From positions 496,001-560,000 of the forward strand of contig NZ_FMXQ01000002.1 of assembly GCF_900104485.1 (NCBI RefSeq): a DNA stretch of 64,000 nt, written 5' to 3'. Position numbers and translations under genes: made by a program. The notes below the pieces were generated by a model that ran no database searches, was not told where the DNA came from, and was given only the letters and a program-made list of their open reading frames with translations. The stretch is from Bauldia litoralis. Lineage in GTDB: Bacteria; Pseudomonadota; Alphaproteobacteria; Rhizobiales; Kaistiaceae. The first letter of the stretch is position 1. Every line of letters starts with the position of its first letter. Below, one piece after another: positions 55,001 through 63,258 of the stretch.

Positions 55001-55655
55001 GGGGATCGAAGCCGGCGATGCCGTCGAGATTGATCTGGTAGACCTGCCCGGCGGTAAGAGTGACCGCGAACCAGTCGTCATCGCCAATCGCCTCGCCGCT
55101 CCCGGAGACGGTCCCGTTGACGATCGCGACCCCGGTCGTCGTCTCGTCGCCGGCATAGTCGTCGGCAACGACGGCGAGCTCGGCGGCGGTGAGCTCGTAT
55201 TGCCCGGCGTTGTAAGGCGCCACGGCCTCGAGGAAATAGTCTCCGCTCGTCGTCGGTGTGTAGGTGATGAGCGCGTTGTTGTTGGCCGGGTAGTTGATGT
55301 CGTCGTGCGACAGGAGCAGCGTGCCGCCAGCGTCGCGGAGATTGAGCAACGGATCGAACGCGCCGATCCCGGTCAGGTTGAACTGGTAACTGGTCCCGGC
55401 AACCAGCGAGATCGAATACCAGTCGGTATCGTAAAGCGTCTCTGCGTCACCGACCACGGTTTCGCCGATCGCCAGGACGGCGGTCGTCGTGTCGTCGCCG
55501 GGAACATCCGCCAGCCCTGCCCCGTTCGGTTTGTCCGTCGGGCCGGGCGTATCGCGATGGGACCGTCCGCCGGTCCCAGGCAATACATCCAGTGGATCGA
55601 GGGCGGTGCGATGGCCGTCTGCAGCATACCGGGCATTCCCGTCACGAACAGGCAT
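52074..55655 (-). CDS. serralysin-like RTX metalloprotease with N-terminal PPC-type repeats, 1193 aa
   Basis: Large type I-secretion candidate. Residues about 60-480 hold repeats like DDYAGDETTTG ... IGDDDWFAVTLTAGQVYQINLDG ... FDPRLNLFDAAG, typical of bacterial pre-peptidase (PPC) beta-sandwich domains; similar but less regular segments continue to about 630. The zinc protease follows: HEIGHGLGLKH at residues 751-761 and Met-turn TVMSYNEGWE about 40 residues later, as in serralysins (M10). Residues about 910-1110 are RTX calcium-binding nonapeptides (GGDGDDTLSGGAGNDLLNGGAG). The C-terminus ends SLDADDFLFLAAA. PPC domains usually follow a protease; here they precede it. ATG at 55655 with GGAGGG upstream; the TTG at 55709 is less likely. 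Confidence 0.92.
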   Translation of the reverse strand: MPVRDGNARYAADGHRTALDPLDVLPGTGGRSHRDTPGPTDKPNGAGLADVPGDDTTTAVLAIGETVVGDAETLYDTDWYSISLVAGTSYQFNLTGIGAFDPLLNLRDAGGTLLLSHDDINYPANNNALITYTPTTSGDYFLEAVAPYNAGQYELTAAELAVVADDYAGDETTTGVAIVNGTVSGSGEAIGDDDWFAVTLTAGQVYQINLDGIAGFDPRLNLFDAAGTKVAVNDDIDYPAIVDSLLVFSPTATGTYYLSAEAPYNTGDYDLTIAEVTVADDHAGDVGTTGTIAVDGVAFGDLEFDGDTDWFAISLVAGQSYSFYAYPGAPGDAPLLGIHDSSGTLLASDTASGNLSYIHFTASTSGTYYVGAVDALSTASSYELNAWLDDFPDFAVVVDDVVVAGSTIDGSLEGSGDRDVFKLATEVGKSYVLAVDGAGLPGPGFDLVDYGPSIYGSQIDIASGVPLVFKAVSNSATLEITDSSGGFGAYGITFTETTIDDDHGDTAGEATAAAIGATYQGDIEAVFDNDVFSYLLDGGVAYTIEIGPDGAQPIGGYYYQIRDAGGAVFSEGFNSGLGGVDTSYFYPTESGAYVLDLFPYDLDDTGGYTVRLSDDPIAVSPVDSIDDGSAVGGNVIAYWFAEEGYAYPDVGAFDSADFTGEAWTDLGKTAIRSAFDAYEAVIDIQFVEVASEAEADFVLVDDWDTNVGGYFGAPDTAYAGLGVFDLLAPETQPEFADTLAVGGAFYEVLVHEIGHGLGLKHTHDTGPYFDGDRMLGVEQRPDLGFYELNQTAFTVMSYNEGWETGPNGALPSSVLDYGFQTGPAALDIAALHAKYAPNADYRSGNDVYGLDGANAVGTGYRTIWDTGGRDEIRYDGDLDAVIDLNAATLAYEPGGGGFVSYVAGVFGGVTIANGVVIENATGGGGDDRLVGNGFANVLRGEDGDDDLHGHGGNDKVHGGDGDDTLSGGAGNDLLNGGAGLDTANYADAESGVTVSLLKSGSQNTQGAGFDRLKGIENLTGSDFDDKLSGDFSANRLDGGGGDDQIDGGFGDDLIFGGDGNDSLKGEIGDDTLYGGAGDDDLRGGLGADTLGGGEGDDTLLGGLGPDVFIYRDGDGTDRIGDFVGDLTFLWWTIPGDVISLDVEGITSFAALVDTAYRDGRDTVFDFGGGDKLVVAKTRLSSLDADDFLFLAAA

Positions 55656-56042
55656 CGCACCCTCCAGATGTTGTTGGGTCGACGCTACGGCATTCCACCG
55701 TCGATACAATCGACGCGGAGCGATAAAGCGCGCGCAGGTTTAACGTGCGATGAGGATTTACTCGAAGTGTTGCTCAAACGGCGCGAGAAGACGGCGATGT
55801 GTCTGACACGGCGCGGATCAACCGATCGCCGTCCCGGCTTGTCACGCCCACCCCGCTCCTTCCGCGGCCTCACCCGGTCATCCAGGCATCCGGCTTTGCC
55901 GGCCGGACCGAAGCCCGCAGCTAGCGGCTTTCATGCGGCCGATCGACAAAATGCTCCTCCCGCGCATGACTTTGCGCCGCAACCGACGCCCAACGCGTGG
56001 GCGTCGGGCGCTCTCTCCGCGATCCGCTTCGCGGCATGACCT
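55656..56042. other. intergenic region with gene fragment
   Basis: Between the protease and hydrolase genes. It contains a decayed gamma-glutamylcyclotransferase fragment at 55881-55967 and otherwise no supported gene. The promoter of the protease gene is probably within 55660-55760. Confidence 0.6.
55881..55967 (-). pseudogene. decayed gamma-glutamylcyclotransferase fragment
   Basis: The minus strand reads AREEHFVDRPHESR-stop-LRASV, aligned with AREGHFADRPDESRYLRASV of the intact gene (51707-51769). The tyrosine codon has become TAG. At DNA level about 60 bases match with only a handful of differences, then similarity weakens toward 55881. It is about 4 kb from the source gene. Confidence 0.85.
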
Positions 56043-57647
56043 TTAGATTGATGAAGTCCGATCGCCAGCGGCAACGCGGCTTACATGCCCCCAAACCTCT
56101 CGTGCGTGCGAAACGGAAACGAAGTGGCCGCCCCTCTCGACGACTATGATCCGGTTTGCCCGATTCAGCGTCGCCATCGCCCCGAATTCCTCGATCCTCG
56201 TGAGTGGATCGCACCGACCGTGGATGAAGGTGACCGGCATGGGCAATTCCGCAACTTCCTGCTGCCAGGAATTCATGACGAACCCGAAATCATCGATGAT
56301 GCCCAATGTCGAGCTTTGATAGGTCTCGGAAAACATCGGGTAGGCGCGGACGTTGGAGAATTTGCCCTCAAGTACGTCGACGTCCGGTTCGGAACTGCCG
56401 AACAGCCTGAGCAGGATGTCGCGACAGGTCTTCTCGTCCCCGTAGTATTTTCTGAACTGCCAGTTCACGAACTTGAAGAGGTCTGGCCGGTCCGAAAGCG
56501 CACGGAGCCCCCCATAGAACGTTCCGGCGATGTTTTCGGTCGACGGTTGCGTCCGCGTCAGGTTGATCGACAACAAGACGAGATTCGATACGAGGTCCGG
56601 ATAGAGGCCCGCAAACCGGATAGCTGCCACGCCGCCGAGAGAATTCCCGAGGATGATCGCCGGCGTCTGGCAGCTTTGCCTCAGGAACTCCGCGATGTCT
56701 TCCATGCTGCCCGCCAGCAGGCCCCCTTCCTTGTAGAGGCTGAAGGTGGAGCGGGACTCGAGGTATCCGTCGCGGATCGGAACGATGAGGCGGATGCCCG
56801 CGGCATGCAGGTGTTCCGCTATCCCGAACAGGGAAATCGGAAACATCATCCCGTGGATCATCACCACGGGTCTGCCCTGTGCCGGCCCGCTCTCCAGAAA
56901 CCGTATCAAACGGCCACTGCGGAGACGCTGGACCGACATGCGGACGTCATTCGACAGGAACCGCGACACGAACGACTCGGCTATGTCCGCATGCACGGCC
57001 TCCGAATCGCTGAGCGACAGGAGATGCACCATCTGGCCGAGGACCTTGCGCACCAGGTCCTTCTGCCCCGTGCAAGAGAGCTTCTCGCAGGCGCTCTTCA
57101 TGTGGAAGCGCTTCGTCTCGTACGAGACGCCATCGGTCGAAGCGGCGTCGCGCAAGGAGGTCCCGGCAATGGTCTGGAAGATGACGCGCTTCTCGGTGGT
57201 GCTCAGCCCCGCGATCGGGTTGAACATCTCCATGACGTCGCTGAACAACGCATGGGTTATGGACAGTCCACGAAGCCGTGTCTTCGTCAGCTTGTCAGAT
57301 TTGGTGGGCGTGAACGGCACGAACCAATGAAGACGATCCTGACCCGGTGATGCGGGTTCCAGGAGACCTGCTTCAATCCCGCCCTCCACTGCCCGTCGGG
57401 CGAGATCATGAACATCCGCGTCTTCCTGGCTGTTGGTGAAGATGTGGGTCGCCAGGTCCGACGGATTGGAGCTGCCGCCGCGCAGGAACCGGCCGCTCAG
57501 GTCAAACTCGGCCCATTTCAGCTCATCGGCGGCACCCCGTTGGCGCGAAGCATACTGTTCGAACGTCTCGCGCTTGGCCTCTTCCGCCTGTCTCCGCGGC
57601 AGGAGTGAGAACACCGCATCCAGATTGTCGTTGAGGCGCTGGTTCAT
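56043..57647 (-). CDS. LuxR-type HTH fused to alpha/beta hydrolase
   Basis: A 534-residue two-part protein. Residues 147-210 form a LuxR-like DNA-binding helix-turn-helix (GLSTTEKRVIFQTIAGTSLRDAASTDGVSYETKRFHMKSACEKL ...). Residues 250-534 form an alpha/beta hydrolase: VVMIHGMMFP at 261-270 (oxyanion region), nucleophile elbow GNSLGG with Ser336, Asp480 in HGRCDPLTR and His508 in RGGHFVS. The N-terminal 140 residues have no recognised domain (EQYASRQRGAADEL...). A regulator that senses or consumes a small ester/lactone ligand is plausible. It sits between two secreted RTX proteins and is transcribed with the protease strand. Slightly less GC-rich than neighbours. Confidence 0.85.
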   Translation of the reverse strand: MNQRLNDNLDAVFSLLPRRQAEEAKRETFEQYASRQRGAADELKWAEFDLSGRFLRGGSSNPSDLATHIFTNSQEDADVHDLARRAVEGGIEAGLLEPASPGQDRLHWFVPFTPTKSDKLTKTRLRGLSITHALFSDVMEMFNPIAGLSTTEKRVIFQTIAGTSLRDAASTDGVSYETKRFHMKSACEKLSCTGQKDLVRKVLGQMVHLLSLSDSEAVHADIAESFVSRFLSNDVRMSVQRLRSGRLIRFLESGPAQGRPVVMIHGMMFPISLFGIAEHLHAAGIRLIVPIRDGYLESRSTFSLYKEGGLLAGSMEDIAEFLRQSCQTPAIILGNSLGGVAAIRFAGLYPDLVSNLVLLSINLTRTQPSTENIAGTFYGGLRALSDRPDLFKFVNWQFRKYYGDEKTCRDILLRLFGSSEPDVDVLEGKFSNVRAYPMFSETYQSSTLGIIDDFGFVMNSWQQEVAELPMPVTFIHGRCDPLTRIEEFGAMATLNRANRIIVVERGGHFVSVSHAREVWGHVSRVAAGDRTSSI

Positions 57648-57916
57648 GACTGGCGCAAGTTAGCCGACCCACGAAGAAATAAATAAAAATAGCGGCTCGA
57701 TACCCAATTGGGTGATCCATCAGCTCCCGCTTCGACCTAGGAGTCAAGTGCGGTCGGCATTTCGAAATGACGAATGCCATGGCGCCAACGCTGTGACGAC
57801 GAGACTGAACGACGTCGCGTGAGAAGGCAGGCGGGCCTTTCCACCAGATGAGACAATTGTCGCTCCGCGCTTGATTGAGCGGTGGTCGGCTAGATGTTGC
57901 TGGAGACCAGAACACC
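57648..57916. other. divergent promoter region of hydrolase and beta-helix genes
   Basis: A 269-base region between two divergent starts. It includes an AT-rich patch (57660-57720, AAATAAATAAAAATAGCG) near the hydrolase start, consistent with promoter DNA for both genes. No operator is identified. Confidence 0.55.
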
Positions 57917-60742
57917 ATGGCCACATTCATTGTCACCAATTCCGGGGCGCCGGGTGGATCCGGCCTCACTTTCGAAGAGGCGGTGCAGCAATCGATTGCT
58001 TCTGCCGGTCCGGACACGATCCGCTTTGCCCAGGACGTGACAGAAGTCGAGCTGGACGATGCGGTCACCATCTCCGGCGAGCTGATCATCAACGGCGACT
58101 TCAATGGCGACGGCATCAGCGATGTCGTATTCGACGCCGTCGGTGACCACCGTCATCTCAATATCGACGCCGCGGCCGAGGTGACGATCTTCAATGTGGA
58201 CTTCGTCGGTGGTTTCGACAGACCCAAGGCGGACGATGGGACCTATCTGGACTCCATACGTCTGCCGGCTGCGGCCGGGACGGCTGGCGCTGCCGGAGAA
58301 CTGACAGACCCCAGCTATGTTTTCGATGGCGCCGACGCCGGCGATGGCGGTGACGGCGGCGACGGGAGTGACGGGAAGGACGGTCTCGACGCGGCGGGCT
58401 CGATCTTGAATCAGGGCTCGCTGACGCTGGTGCGCGTTGGCTTTGGCAACAACGACGCCTGGGGCGAGTACGGCCAGCCCGGCGGCGCCGGCGGCAGCGG
58501 TGGCTCCTCCCGTGGCGAGGATGTGTACGGGGGAGACCATGTCGATGGCCTGATCAACACCGGGTTCGGGTTGGGCGAGGGCTACAGGCAATTCCTCCTT
58601 GAAGATGCCCACAGGGGTGGCGAAGGCGGCACTGCCGGTCGAGGCGGCAATGGCGCCGCCGGCGGGGACGGCGGCGATGGTGGCGACGCGGCGGCCGCGA
58701 TCCTGAACGAAGGAACGCTCACGCTGATCGATACGGTCTTCGCTGGCCGCCTGACATCCGGCGAAATTGCCGGAGGCAACGATGCCCGCAGCGGACGGGG
58801 CGGCAATGGCGGCGGCGGCGGCCGGGGCGGCGACAGCTTCGGCGGCGATGGTGGAACATCCGGCTTGCAGTGGTTCCAGGAGAACGACGACGTCTATCGC
58901 TATCACTGGGACATCAACTACCAAACCAGAGGCGAAAGCCCGAACGTCGTGAGGGTCGGCGATGACGAGGGGGCTGCCGCCGGCATCGTAATCTACCGCA
59001 ACGAGACCTCGGCGGCCGGTGCCGGCGGTGACGCGGACATCCCGGGGAATGGTGGTACCGGCGGCCGCGGCGGGAATAGCGGCGATGCCGCAACGATCAT
59101 CAATCGCGGATCACTAGAGGGCAAGGCGGCGCTCGCTGGCACGTTTAACTCCTCCGAAGTCGCGGACGCAGGAGCGGCCGGGCTTGCGCCCATCGGGGGC
59201 AGAAGCCAGGGCGGCCAGGGCGGACAGCAGCTTGGCGAGTTCCTGTCGATGGGATACGGCACCACCGATCCCTTCGAACCGCTCGACCTCGACTACTATA
59301 CCTTCCACGGCACCACGCCGCCGCAACACATCCTCGATATCTGGTCAATGTCCCCCTATGGATTTGGCGAATTGCCCGATGCCGGCGTTGGCAGTTACTA
59401 CGTGGACGAAGGCCGTGCCGCGGACGGACGAAGCCTGCCGCCGGGTGCCGACGGCACGGCCGGCCAGCCCGGCCTGCAGGGCACCGCGACCATGGGCGCC
59501 AGCGGCAGTGGGGCCACCACGCTGCAGACCAATGGCACGCTGGTCTACGTGTACGATCTCGGGCAGGACGAAGACACCGGCCAGCTCGCCTTCAACATCA
59601 TCCGTCTCGGCAACATCATCGATGCCGTTACCGTCCACTGGGAACTGACCGGAAACGGAACCAATCCCCTGTCCGCGGAGGATTTTGCACCCGGCACGCA
59701 ATTCTCGGGCGAGGTGTCCTTCGCCGCGCTCAACACGGGTGAATATCCCAATGAGGAGGCAGCAGAAGCTGCGGACCTGGAAATCAACGTCCGCAAGGTC
59801 GTGTTCGACATCGCGGTGGACGGGCTGCCCGAGCCGCCGGAAGGCTATCGGTTCACGCTGTCGGACGCGAGCGGCGCGGCCGTCCTGGGGACCAGCGCGG
59901 TCACCGGCACCGTCGTCGACGCCGGCTTCGAGCCCCCACCGGTCAACGAACACGCTCCGGCGATCAACTCGAACGGTGGCGGCGCGGCCGCAAACGTGTC
60001 GGTCGCCGAAAACACAACGGCGGTCACGACTGTCGCCGCGAGCGACGATGACGGCGATACCCTCGCCTACACGATCCTGGCCGGTGGAGACGGAGCCCTG
60101 TTCAAGCTCCATCCCATTACCCATGCGCTGTCCTTCAAGGCGGCGCCCGACTTCGAGGCGCCGAAGGATGCCAACAAGGACAACATCTACGATGTGACCG
60201 TGCGGGTATCCGATGGCGCCAAGGCCGACACGCAAACCCTCCATGTGTCGGTGACCGACATCGGCGGCGTCACCATCGTTGGCAGCAAGAAGAACGACAA
60301 GATCGACGCAAGCCATACGCCGAAGGGCCAGCCGCTTCCGACCAACGAGGAAGACACGATCGCCGGCGGGAAGAAGAACGACACGATCTTCGGCCTCGGC
60401 GGCGACGATACGCTTTCGGGTGGAACGTCCCAATTCAAGAAGGGCAAGGCCAAGGGCGCCAACAAGCTGACCGGCGGCGACGGCGCCGACGGCTTCCTGT
60501 TCGATACCAAGCTCAAGAAGTCGAAGACCAAGGTGATGGATTTCGACAGCGCCGAGGGCGACACCGTGCTCCTCGCCAGCTCCATCTTCAAGCACAAGAA
60601 GCTCAAAGACGGCGACATCTCTGCCAAGGATTTCAAGAAGCTCTTCGATTACACGAAGGGCGTCCTGAAATACGACGGCGATGAAGTAGCGAAATTCGCA
60701 GGCAAGCCGGACCTCGACGCAGACGACCTGTTGCTGGTCTGA
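57917..60742 (+). CDS. Gly-rich beta-helix/cadherin-like RTX-type secreted protein, 941 aa
   Basis: Residues about 1-110 start with ATFIVTNSGAPGGSGLTFEEAVQQSI, typical of right-handed beta-helix (polymorphic outer-membrane-type) proteins (LRAAIxxAxxxPGxDTIxF pattern). Residues 110-540 are extremely Gly/Asp-rich (GDGGDGGDGSDGKDGLD; GGTAGRGGNGAAGGDGGDGGDAA) interspersed with helix rungs. Residues about 700-790 are cadherin-like (VSVAENTTAVTTVAASDDDGDTLAYTI). The C-terminal 170 residues hold a few RTX repeats (GGKKNDTIFGLGGDDTLSGG) and end KPDLDADDLLLV. It lacks a signal peptide. Likely a surface or released adhesin/polysaccharide-active protein exported by type I secretion. ATG at 57917 has GGAG upstream. 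Confidence 0.9.
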   Translation: MATFIVTNSGAPGGSGLTFEEAVQQSIASAGPDTIRFAQDVTEVELDDAVTISGELIINGDFNGDGISDVVFDAVGDHRHLNIDAAAEVTIFNVDFVGGFDRPKADDGTYLDSIRLPAAAGTAGAAGELTDPSYVFDGADAGDGGDGGDGSDGKDGLDAAGSILNQGSLTLVRVGFGNNDAWGEYGQPGGAGGSGGSSRGEDVYGGDHVDGLINTGFGLGEGYRQFLLEDAHRGGEGGTAGRGGNGAAGGDGGDGGDAAAAILNEGTLTLIDTVFAGRLTSGEIAGGNDARSGRGGNGGGGGRGGDSFGGDGGTSGLQWFQENDDVYRYHWDINYQTRGESPNVVRVGDDEGAAAGIVIYRNETSAAGAGGDADIPGNGGTGGRGGNSGDAATIINRGSLEGKAALAGTFNSSEVADAGAAGLAPIGGRSQGGQGGQQLGEFLSMGYGTTDPFEPLDLDYYTFHGTTPPQHILDIWSMSPYGFGELPDAGVGSYYVDEGRAADGRSLPPGADGTAGQPGLQGTATMGASGSGATTLQTNGTLVYVYDLGQDEDTGQLAFNIIRLGNIIDAVTVHWELTGNGTNPLSAEDFAPGTQFSGEVSFAALNTGEYPNEEAAEAADLEINVRKVVFDIAVDGLPEPPEGYRFTLSDASGAAVLGTSAVTGTVVDAGFEPPPVNEHAPAINSNGGGAAANVSVAENTTAVTTVAASDDDGDTLAYTILAGGDGALFKLHPITHALSFKAAPDFEAPKDANKDNIYDVTVRVSDGAKADTQTLHVSVTDIGGVTIVGSKKNDKIDASHTPKGQPLPTNEEDTIAGGKKNDTIFGLGGDDTLSGGTSQFKKGKAKGANKLTGGDGADGFLFDTKLKKSKTKVMDFDSAEGDTVLLASSIFKHKKLKDGDISAKDFKKLFDYTKGVLKYDGDEVAKFAGKPDLDADDLLLV

Positions 60743-60745
60743 CGA

Positions 60746-60779
60746 CCCACACTCCCCTTGCCGCGGTTGGCGGTGTGGG
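60746..60779. terminator. hairpin between convergent genes
   Basis: CCCACAC (60746-60752) pairs with GTGTGGG (60773-60779) across a 20-base loop that also has partial pairing. There is no T-run. It sits between the stop of the beta-helix gene and the stop of the ATPase gene and may act bidirectionally. Confidence 0.35.
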
Positions 60780-60793
60780 CACGCCGCCCCCGC

Positions 60794-61915
60794 TCAGCCC
60801 TCATCATCGTCGTCGGCGAACGCGCCGGTCAGTTTCAGACCTTCCAGCCACGTCGCACCGTCCTGCTTGCAGACCACCCACGGCCTGGCGCCGGCCTCCA
60901 CTTCGAGGGCGTCGGCGAGATCCGGTGCGTGCGTTACGCACCAGACCGGCGTCCGCTCCGCGGCGCGGCCGATGAGGCGGGCGAGCGGGCGGATCAGGTC
61001 CGGATGCAGGCTCGTCTCGGGTTCGTTGAGCGCAATGAAGCCCGGCAACCGATAGCTTGCCAGCGCCGCGACGAGGCAGAGATAGGCAAGCGTCCCGTCG
61101 GAGACTTCCGTTGCCGCCAGCGGCCGCGGCATGTCGGGAATGGTCATCGACAGCATGACACGTCCGCCCTCGACCGCCACATCAAGCGACGCGCCCGGAA
61201 ACGCGTCCGCGATGGCGGCGTCGATCTCGACGCGTTCGTCGATCACCATTCTCGTTGCGAGCGCGGCGGCCATGTCCGAGCCGTCCGAGGCGAGCGTCGG
61301 CGTCGTCACGGCGAGCGGCGGCCGGCGGATGGGCGAGCCGGCATCGGTCCGGAAATTGTGGAAGAACCGCCAGTCCGCCAGCGCGCGGCGAACGGCATCG
61401 AGTTCCGCGAACATCGCCGCGTCCTGGAACGTCGCCAGCGCCGTCTCGGACGCCAGGAGGGTGTGCTCGAAGGCATGGCGCTTGCTCTCGCCGTCGCGGA
61501 GCCAGACGCTCGGCCCGCGGCGTTTCATCAGGGTGACGGGCCGGCCGGCGGTGAAGACCAGTTCTTCCTCCTTCACCAGTGGTTCGGTCAGCGAAATCGC
61601 GGCCTCGGTTTTGGTCGGCAGACCGATTTCCACAGTATAGGTGAGGTCGCCGAGCTCCGCGCCGAACTTCAGACGAACCGGCTTGCCGCGCTGACGCGGG
61701 CCGGCCCACAGGACGGACTCGATACCGCCCTCCCCGGCAATCTCGCGGGTGATCGTGCCGCGCGCCGCGGCAGCGGTCAGTTCCAGCGCGCGATAGAGGT
61801 TGGTCTTGCCGACGCCGTTCCTGCCGACCAGAACCGACAGATGCCCGACCGGCAGCCGAAGCTTGCGGATGGAGCGGTAGCCTTCGATCTGGAAGCCTGT
61901 CAGGCGCGGGCCCAT
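60794..61915 (-). CDS. AAA-family (SMC/RecF-like) ATPase
   Basis: A 373-residue single-chain ATPase of the RecF/OLD-like predicted-ATPase family. LTGFQIEGYRSIRKLRLPVGHLSVLVGRNGVGKTNLYRAL contains the Walker A (GRNGVGKTN, around residue 30-38). ATEVSDGTLAYLCLVAAL is the ABC-type signature region and FIALNEPETSLHPDLIRPL the Walker B. There is no coiled coil of SMC length. Such proteins occur both in defence systems and as standalone genes; no nuclease or reverse transcriptase partner is next to it. It starts 3 bases after the rarA stop, so it is co-transcribed with rarA. Confidence 0.92.
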   Translation of the reverse strand: MGPRLTGFQIEGYRSIRKLRLPVGHLSVLVGRNGVGKTNLYRALELTAAAARGTITREIAGEGGIESVLWAGPRQRGKPVRLKFGAELGDLTYTVEIGLPTKTEAAISLTEPLVKEEELVFTAGRPVTLMKRRGPSVWLRDGESKRHAFEHTLLASETALATFQDAAMFAELDAVRRALADWRFFHNFRTDAGSPIRRPPLAVTTPTLASDGSDMAAALATRMVIDERVEIDAAIADAFPGASLDVAVEGGRVMLSMTIPDMPRPLAATEVSDGTLAYLCLVAALASYRLPGFIALNEPETSLHPDLIRPLARLIGRAAERTPVWCVTHAPDLADALEVEAGARPWVVCKQDGATWLEGLKLTGAFADDDDEG

Positions 61916-61918
61916 CGC

Positions 61919-63232
61919 CTACCCGCCCCTCTCCTTCCGCAGCTTCGCCCAGTAGTCCAGGCGCTTGCGGACCTCGCGCTCGAAGCCGCGTTCCGGCGGG
62001 TCGTAAAAGGTCTGGCGGCCGAGTTGCTCGGGAAAATAGTCCTGGCCGGAAAAGGCGTCCGGCTCGTCGTGGTCGTAGCGGTAGCCGGAGCCGTAGCCCT
62101 CGCCCTTCATCAGCTTGGTCGGCGCGTTGAGGATGACCTTCGGCGGCACCAGCGAGCCGCGCTCCTTGGCGACCTTCGTCGCCGCCTTGAAGGCGGTGTA
62201 GACCGCGTTCGATTTCGGCGCCGTCGCCAGGTAGACGGTCGCCTCGGCCAGCGCCAGTTCGCCTTCCGGCGAGCCTAGGTAGTCGTAGGCGTCCTTGGCG
62301 GCCAGCGCGACGACCATCGCCTGCGGGTCGGCAAGCCCGATATCCTCGACCGCCATGCGGACCAGCCGGCGGCCGATGTAGAGCGGCTGTTCGCCGGCGT
62401 CCAGCATCCGCGCCAGGTAATAAAGCGCCGCATCCGGGTCGGAGCCGCGCACCGATTTGTGCAGCGCCGAGATCAGGTTGTAGTGGCCGTCCTGGCCCTT
62501 GTCGTAGAGCGGCGCGCGGCGCTGGACGACCTGCTGCAGCCCGGCCGGATCGAAGACCTCATCCGGCCGCGCGGCCCGCCACACCTCCTCGGCGAGCGTC
62601 AGCAGCGCCCTGCCGTCGCGATCGGCCATGCCGAGCAGCATCTCCCGGGCATCCGCATCGAGCGGCAGCGGCTTGCCCTCGACCTCTTCCGATCGATCGA
62701 GCAGCTTCGCCAGCGCCTCTTCGTCGAGCGGCTGGAAGACCAGCACCAGCGATCGCGACAGGAGCGCCGCGTTGAGTTCGAAGGACGGGTTCTCGGTGGT
62801 GGCGCCGACCAGCGTCACCGTCCCGTCCTCCATCACCGGCAGGAAGGAGTCCTGCTGGGCACGGTTGAAACGGTGTATCTCATCGACGAACAGCAGGGTG
62901 CCCTTGCCCGTCTCATGGCGCGCCCGGGCCGTCTCGAACACCCGTTTCAGGTCTGCCACACCCGAAAAAACCGCCGAAATCTGCTCGAAATGCAGGTCCG
63001 TTTCGCGCGCGAGGAGCCGCGCCACGGTGGTCTTTCCGGTGCCGGGCGGGCCCCAGAAGATCAACGATCCCAACGAGTTGGTCCGCAGCATCCGGGTCAG
63101 CGCACCGTCCGGCCCAAGCAGGTGCCCCTGCCCCACCACGTCGGCAAGCGTCTCCGGCCGCAACCGATCCGCCAAAGGCCGAGGCGCCCCCCGCTCAAGC
63201 CCCGCCGCCTGGAAAAGGGTGGATCCGGTCAT
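61919..63232 (-). CDS. rarA: replication-associated recombination protein A (MgsA family AAA ATPase)
   Basis: A 437-residue AAA+ ATPase that acts at stalled replication forks and binds SSB. LADRLRPETLADVVGQGHLLG, IFWGPPGTGKTTVARLLAR (Walker A), TLLFVDEIHRFNRAQQDSFLPVMEDGTVTLVGATTENPSFELNAALLSRS (Walker B, sensor 1) and GSDPDAALYYLARMLDAGEQPLYIGRRLVRMAVEDIGLADPQA are conserved. YGSGYRYDHDEPDAFSGQDYFPE is the C-terminal tetramerisation region. ATG at 63232, 26 bases after the degP-like stop, in one operon with degP and the downstream AAA ATPase. An adjacent degP-rarA-crcB arrangement is common in this order. Confidence 0.97.
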   Translation of the reverse strand: MTGSTLFQAAGLERGAPRPLADRLRPETLADVVGQGHLLGPDGALTRMLRTNSLGSLIFWGPPGTGKTTVARLLARETDLHFEQISAVFSGVADLKRVFETARARHETGKGTLLFVDEIHRFNRAQQDSFLPVMEDGTVTLVGATTENPSFELNAALLSRSLVLVFQPLDEEALAKLLDRSEEVEGKPLPLDADAREMLLGMADRDGRALLTLAEEVWRAARPDEVFDPAGLQQVVQRRAPLYDKGQDGHYNLISALHKSVRGSDPDAALYYLARMLDAGEQPLYIGRRLVRMAVEDIGLADPQAMVVALAAKDAYDYLGSPEGELALAEATVYLATAPKSNAVYTAFKAATKVAKERGSLVPPKVILNAPTKLMKGEGYGSGYRYDHDEPDAFSGQDYFPEQLGRQTFYDPPERGFEREVRKRLDYWAKLRKERGG

Positions 63233-63258
63233 CGGGGTTTTGCGCGCATTTTCAGGGC

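Noticed and set aside
60794-61915. Two-gene defence system built on the AAA ATPase
   Set aside because: The gene is coupled to rarA rather than to a nuclease, reverse transcriptase or toxin gene, so no defence partner can be supported.
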